A stretch of 64,000 bases of DNA from Owenia fusiformis. Taxonomy: Eukaryota > Annelida > Polychaeta > Sabellida > Oweniidae. The position numbers were made by a program, and so were the translations under genes. The stretch covers positions 37,639,375 to 37,703,374 of the forward strand of contig CAIIXF020000005.1 in the NCBI GenBank assembly GCA_903813345.2, given 5' to 3'. A model generated the notes under the pieces. It was not told the DNA's origin, did not search any database, and saw only the letters and a program-made list of their open reading frames with translations. The stretch's first letter is position 1; every line of letters starts with the position of its first letter. This document shows, in pieces, positions 58,509 through 64,000 of this stretch.

Positions 58509-61500
58509 GGATATCCTCTAGAAATCAGGTCTATTCTTCACGTTCATTGATTTCGGCTTTCCGGAATACTAGTGTACATTGAACTAAATTGTGAAAATAT
58601 TTTCGTTGTTTTCTGAATAAATGTGATCCTGATTGAGTCGATTAATTTGATAACATGTAAATTGTATTATAGCGCCTATAACTTCTGACAAGACCAAGGT
58701 GGTGTGGAGCACAAACTGAATAGCAATCGTAAGCAGAACGAAATGTTGTGCCATAATTGGTGTATGAAAATGTAATGTTGTCATCAGACGGGAAAAATAC
58801 AGAGACAACAAAAGACACTTAGCTCGAGCCAATTGCCAATGTCACAACAGTTGACAAATAATGTGAAAACCATGACATCTCATTTCTCTTCACCTTCTTG
58901 TGTTTTTGAGTGAAACAGAAAATGGGTAGCAGAATGATGTTCACGTATTTGTGTACTCGTAATGGCCCCATTATGACTTGTACTAAAATGTTCAATGGTT
59001 TTGTAGATTAAGATTGTACTCTTGGTTTCCTAATTGTTGGGAAAGGAGGCCACTGACACTATTAGGTCTATTACTCTAGATGTTTGGTCAATTTTATGAT
59101 TTTGGGGTTTGTTTTTTCTTGAACTGGTTGTCATTTTCGTATTTCCTAATTTTCCTTACTGCACTATTTCTTAAAATGTGCATGGCTTTGGCCACTTTGC
59201 ATTTGTAAAATATTTAAGTTAGTATAAGGTTATTTCGGCAATGTGTGGCTGTCTGTTGTTTTAGTAAATTATATAATAAGAATAATATGAATGCAGTAAT
59301 AGGAAACAGATAAGAGGAATGCTATCCAGAAGAATTCAAGTCTGGTATTAGTAATGTTTACTTAGAACCAGTGTGTTTATGTTTGAAACGAATCGACATT
59401 GCAGACGCGCTTTCGCCGAGGTGCGTTCACTATAATTATGAGTATTATCCATTTGGAGAGATATCAAAGGAAATGTCTGAGACAAATAATGGCAGCGATC
59501 GGTTTATTAGAATTAGAATCAATAGACTATTTGCTATACAGACGGATAAATAGATGACAGCACTTGTGTTGGTAGTAAATGGTAGGGCCAGAATACATGA
59601 ACCCGTATGTCAAGAATCATTTAATTCAATTCGGATAAACCACATCTTTGTTCACTCGGCTGCCGTCGGTCGATGAACGCAGTGAAAACAGAGAGTGCGA
59701 AGATGGATCAACCAAACACACCATTGGAATATAACCTTACGTTCTTGTTTACATATGGAATGTGATAAAACATTAAAATCATGATCCTTATAATAGTAAA
59801 TTAGCTTTTAGGTTTTTAACATTGTGTCAATGGAGATTTAGCTCGACCTATTACACATATCTTAAAATTATAAATAGCTTAAAATGTTAAACTTATAAAT
59901 AAAGGGAAATTACTGTGCAAATCAAAGTTGTTTTAATAGACAATTACACTAAGAATGTCTTAAAACGAGACTTCAACGAGATTTCAAAGCTATTTAGCAA
60001 CCGTCTATTAGTCAAGAAGTTTTCCACTATCTTAATCCAACATGTAATTCCAACTATGCAAATTACCAGTCATAATGTCTACAAGAATTCTGCTATCCAC
60101 AGGTTTTAATCATGTTAAATCAGTACTGGAACACCTGTAAAATTTGAACCTCTCATCTTCGAAATCATCAAAATGTTCATATATCCGAATGATTTTCACT
60201 GAAGTAGACCAGAAGACTATCGAGGATCATCAATGTATCTCAAGAAGTGTCTCTTCGCACTCTCGTAAACTCTCAGGAATTATTTCCACTTCGCAGTAAT
60301 ATGCACCATTGTAGCAGATTTCATGACGTAAGTTTTTAGATACTAAAATATTTTGAGCCGTAATTTGCTTTTGTACTGGAGTATATTCCTCATACAAGTG
60401 GTTTGTGACAAGGTTAACGAACGGAACTGGAATTGATTGATAGAAACAAGTAGAAACAACTGCATCAGCAATATGTTCTACTAAAATATCAATTACTACG
60501 GAGTATTTTAGAAACGTTTTTATTGTTTCTATTTCGGGTTTTAAACAAGCGAAAGCTGTTTATAGCCTCATGTTCCTTATTATAACAGTTATGCCATTGA
60601 AAAAATATTTGTCACACTATTTCTGTTGCTGTTTCGTACATAGTAATTCAAGAAAGGTCGGTTCGGGTGTGTCATAAAATATTACCGATATGATGCTCAC
60701 AAATACTTATCGGACGAAAACTTATTAACGTTGCAGTTGATATAGAATATAAGGCAGTCAAAAAATCTAGGACGCACTGTGTAATTCCGTTGCCTTAGTC
60801 GGAGTCAGTGAAAAATATATGTTTCAAAATTATACATCCATTGAGAGATTCAAATTGTTTAAGGAACAATCTCTGAAACCATGAAATTCAATCATTAGAA
60901 TTATGTTTGTTTTTAAGAACCCCGTGTGGCAGAAAAGCACCAACGTTATCTGCGTAGCTTGAAATGTTTTTGTATTTTAGCATCGGTAATAAATGGGCCA
61001 AGGAATACACGATTTCGGGACACGAATGAATCCGCACATGCATAGATGTATTACCAATAATTACACTCTGTGTGACTATTTTAACACCAGTTTATTGATA
61101 AATTGTTGTTTTTACAGTAAGTAAATACAAAAATGAAAAAATGAGGATTCCTTCAAGGATACTTCTTGATACAAATTAAGTTAAACGATAAAACACTATA
61201 ATGATAACCCTCAGCGAAGTATCTAGCCGCTGTAATATGATGGAAGAATAATAGAAGCGCCTGTAAAAGATATATTATCTAATCGTATAAAAAGAGACTA
61301 CTGCAACCTATTCAAATTACAACCTTGAAGTAATAATTTTTCTTAATCGATCCGAGGTACCAATTAATGTCTATAATTACAGACACAACACACACGTGGT
61401 AAGATCATATCACACGGCATCAAAGGTAAAGAAGTTATTTAAGTTCTGGATGTATTTGCAAAGGTGTGCGGGGTCAGGTCAACGACACTTGTTGTTCCAT

Positions 61501-62620
61501 TCTTACTCCATTTTATTGTTTTCCAAAATGCCAAATCGTATTTCAGCAAACATCCGCCACTGCCACATGTTGCCGGTATGTCACATTTACTGGCATTTAA
61601 GAAAATAAATCTTGGTAAATACAAACATTTACATGTAACACCTTTCTACATCATGTTACATCGGTATATGCTCGGTATATCAAATATACAGAAAGAAAAA
61701 TATCTATAGAAACAAGTTAAGTCCCTAAGATGTCAATTAAATGATAACAGATCCCTTACCATTTTCAGTAATAACAAGTTTACTGAGTTATAGTTAAAGA
61801 GACGCAAAGGTACTCACAAATTGATGACATCACGGACATAACTCTTTGGCTTTCAATAATCAATACAGCTTCATATTATTATCGAATTAATCAACAGTGC
61901 TACAAATAAAAGGTTTTTGATATGCATTTATGTCTTCACATATTAACACCATATAACAGCGATATCAAATGTTTTAAAGACAAATTGTGTTTTATATGTC
62001 CTTGGTTACTGATGTTTTGCATATTTTCACTTTTCAGCAGATTTATTCGATTGTAATTGCATTTATTACTAGCCAGAAATATATCCATCACTAACTTGTA
62101 GCGGTGGTCCTAGATCAGTGAGATGCTAATATACAGTGTATATCACACATTTAACTTCTGCAATTTGAAAGGTTTGAATACAAAAATATTCAGATGTGGT
62201 CCTCTGTCTCCTACATATGCGCATACCATGCCCGTACACCATGCATGGAGTTGTGACAATATTGAGCGTCGAACCAGTTTCGTCGCTTTAAGCTGATTTT
62301 AATAAACGGATTTAGGTCCCAAGTCGGGCGACTGGGGACAGAATTTTTGTTGAATTTAGACCAAAAGTTTCCAGATTCACGTAAATCATTATGCTGCCGT
62401 TAAATGATTCAAATTCATGAAGTGAACTTACGCCACCCTGAACCTCCGATATACACCTACATAACATTTTTACCAGTTTGATGGAGCTAGTAAACTGACC
62501 ATCTATAGAGATAAATACTAAAATTCATTAAAATGAAGGTTACATGTAGCAACATCGAAACGTGCCATTTCCCAATCAAAGCAACATACAAAAGCAGTGT
62601 CGACGTGTATTTCATTCCAC
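58509..62620. other. No gene recognised
   Basis: Four kilobases of AT-rich DNA. CCATGACATCTCATTTCT with GTGAAACAGAAA (58870-58925) recurs at 13038-13082, a weak dispersed match. Open frames are 82 codons or fewer and lack domains. No tandem repeats or element ends were found. Confidence 0.45.
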
Positions 62621-62626
62621 TAATAA

Positions 62627-63871
62627 CACGATGCCCATGTCAAGCAGCGTGCCTACTAGGCACGCAGTTTGAAACTCTGACAAACTGCGCGCATATTTCA
62701 AAATTGAAGACGGGGATGACACGACTCCCAAAAAGAGCCAAAATACGAAAAGTACAAGGTTAGTCTCGTTCTAAAGATAGTACCATTCTGTGAAGATGAA
62801 CTTAATTTACTCATAGTACTCAATGTTTTTCCCGATGTAAACCTAGTTATCTCAATATAAGGGTCTTAAGTAACTTCTGTGTTCATAATTTACAGTGTAA
62901 AGTTATATCTATGTCTTTTTATCGTCATTTGCCGTTTATTCAGCCATTGTGTCTGTGTATGCTAGAATATATAGGATCACTCCATCTGATTAAAACAGCA
63001 AAGTTTGTGTTCAAAACGATAATACGCCATAAACGTGATTTAAACATTTTTCTTCTCAAACTGCGCGCCTATATTCACATGCGTGCCTAATATTTCCAAA
63101 CTGTTTGCCTATCCAAGCTTGTTTTGTATTATTAGAAAACATAAGCGCCATACAAGGCACATATGTGTCTAATAGTAGAACCCCATAATTGAAACGCTAT
63201 GAGAGTCCATCCACCAAGATGGTGATCTGAAAATAAAAGTTTTTTTCGTTCCCAACTTAAATGTCACTTCTATTATACATTTTGACCTTCAATATGAAAA
63301 TCTAATAAAATCTGACGATAAAGCAAAATTTCCAAAGCTAAATCGAAAACACTTATACGTGCCTCTGTAGAAATTCCAATGATAATATGTATAGTTTTAA
63401 TAGTGTATGCGCACAGATTGTAATTTCTGGCTAAAATAGGCGCGCAGTTTGTGGTTTATTTCTTTTTAATCTCCTGATTATCTGTTTTATCTCGAAATAT
63501 TTTGAATTATACATGAAAAATGTGTAAGGAATTAAATATAAAACGAGTCTAAAGTATTTGTCATTTATGTTTAAAGTGCTAGATCGATTTACGTATAAAT
63601 TCCCATTAAATCAGTGACGAAAATGACATTAATCTGCTTATGTTTTAAACAAAGATTAATTTGCACACAGTTTTTGCTAGTATTTGCAAGATTCGTATAT
63701 TCGCCACAGAATGAACGCATTGAACAAGAAAACAATGCAGGATAAATGTCTTTAAATAACGTTTCAAAATATAGACTCCAACTTAAATGATCCAATGTTC
63801 TTAGGCACGCAGTTTGTGATCGAAACAAACTGCGCGCCTAAGTAGGCGCGCAGCTTGACATGGGCACCGTG
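62627..63871. mobile_element. 1.25 kb TIR element with GCGCGCAGTTTG motif repeats
   Basis: CACGATGCCCATGTCAAGC and GCTTGACATGGGCACCGTG are the ends, flanked by AATAA at 62622-62626 and 63872-63876. The termini are about 65-75 bp of inverted repeat, each holding three copies of a 14-bp motif (AGGCGCGCAGTTTG and variants) in alternating orientation. More copies lie inside at 63057 and 63438, with a degenerate one at 63097. No transposase frame is present. Repeated sub-terminal motifs are typical of DNA transposons whose transposase binds several sites. The 5-bp duplication does not by itself fix the superfamily. Confidence 0.82.
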
Positions 63872-64000
63872 AATAACGAATCCTGAAGCTAATGACGTAC
63901 ATCAGGTGGTATACCCACATAATATATGAGGATAGTAATGAGAATAATTCTATATCTTGTGGAATTCAAAATAAATCTCTCCCAGATCGATTTTATTGTA

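Overview
This 64 kb window looks like gene-poor DNA from an animal nuclear genome. It is AT-rich, with no operons, no ribosome binding sites, no rRNA and no convincing intact protein-coding gene. The longest open frame is about 158 codons. It belongs to a decayed, minus-strand, transposon-type gene remnant near 24 kb. The repeat content (many unrelated foldback/MITE families, tRNA-derived retroposons, a miniature LTR element primed by a tRNA-Leu-like site) suggests an invertebrate, perhaps a mollusc. That is an inference; the sequence does not name the species.

Layout. 0-17 kb: unique DNA with a short palindrome (0.43 kb), a tRNA-derived SINE candidate (4.8 kb), a 1 kb foldback element that has itself taken insertions (6.8-7.8 kb), a 1.27 kb TIR element (8.3-9.5 kb), a small MITE (10.0 kb), a CpG-rich patch (10.6 kb), a foldback (13.2 kb) and a 362-bp tandem duplication carrying a hairpin (15.5-16.1 kb). 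17-32 kb: two PIF/Harbinger-type MITEs of one family, a TTAA-flanked MITE, a 52-bp-period satellite abutting a mariner-type MITE, the gene remnant, and further MITEs.

32-44 kb and 47-58.5 kb are two copies of an old tandem segmental duplication of about 12 kb. Most of it has diverged to scattered similarity, but islands of 60-125 bp remain 90-100% identical. Each copy has its own later insertions: a 63-bp higher-order minisatellite, a (GA)n tract and a 988-bp MITE in the first; a miniature LTR retrotransposon and two MITEs in the second. 44-47 kb, between the copies, holds two mariner-type MITEs and a tRNA-like head. The last 5 kb is mostly unrecognised and ends in a 1.25 kb element built around repeated copies of a 14-bp GC-rich motif.

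The most interesting object is at 51,606-52,159: a structurally complete terminal-repeat retrotransposon in miniature (4-bp target duplication, LTR, tRNA-Leu-like primer site, 114-bp interior, polypurine tract, LTR, target duplication). Each LTR is built around a tRNA-like sequence; the right LTR retains both RNA polymerase III boxes. It is an animal counterpart in layout to plant Cassandra elements, which carry 5S rRNA in their LTRs. The element has no TTTT on its plus strand, so a Pol III transcript could run through it. The left LTR has lost box A and carries a 20-bp patch that matches, inverted, a unique site 0.9 kb upstream, which is a signature of templated repair.
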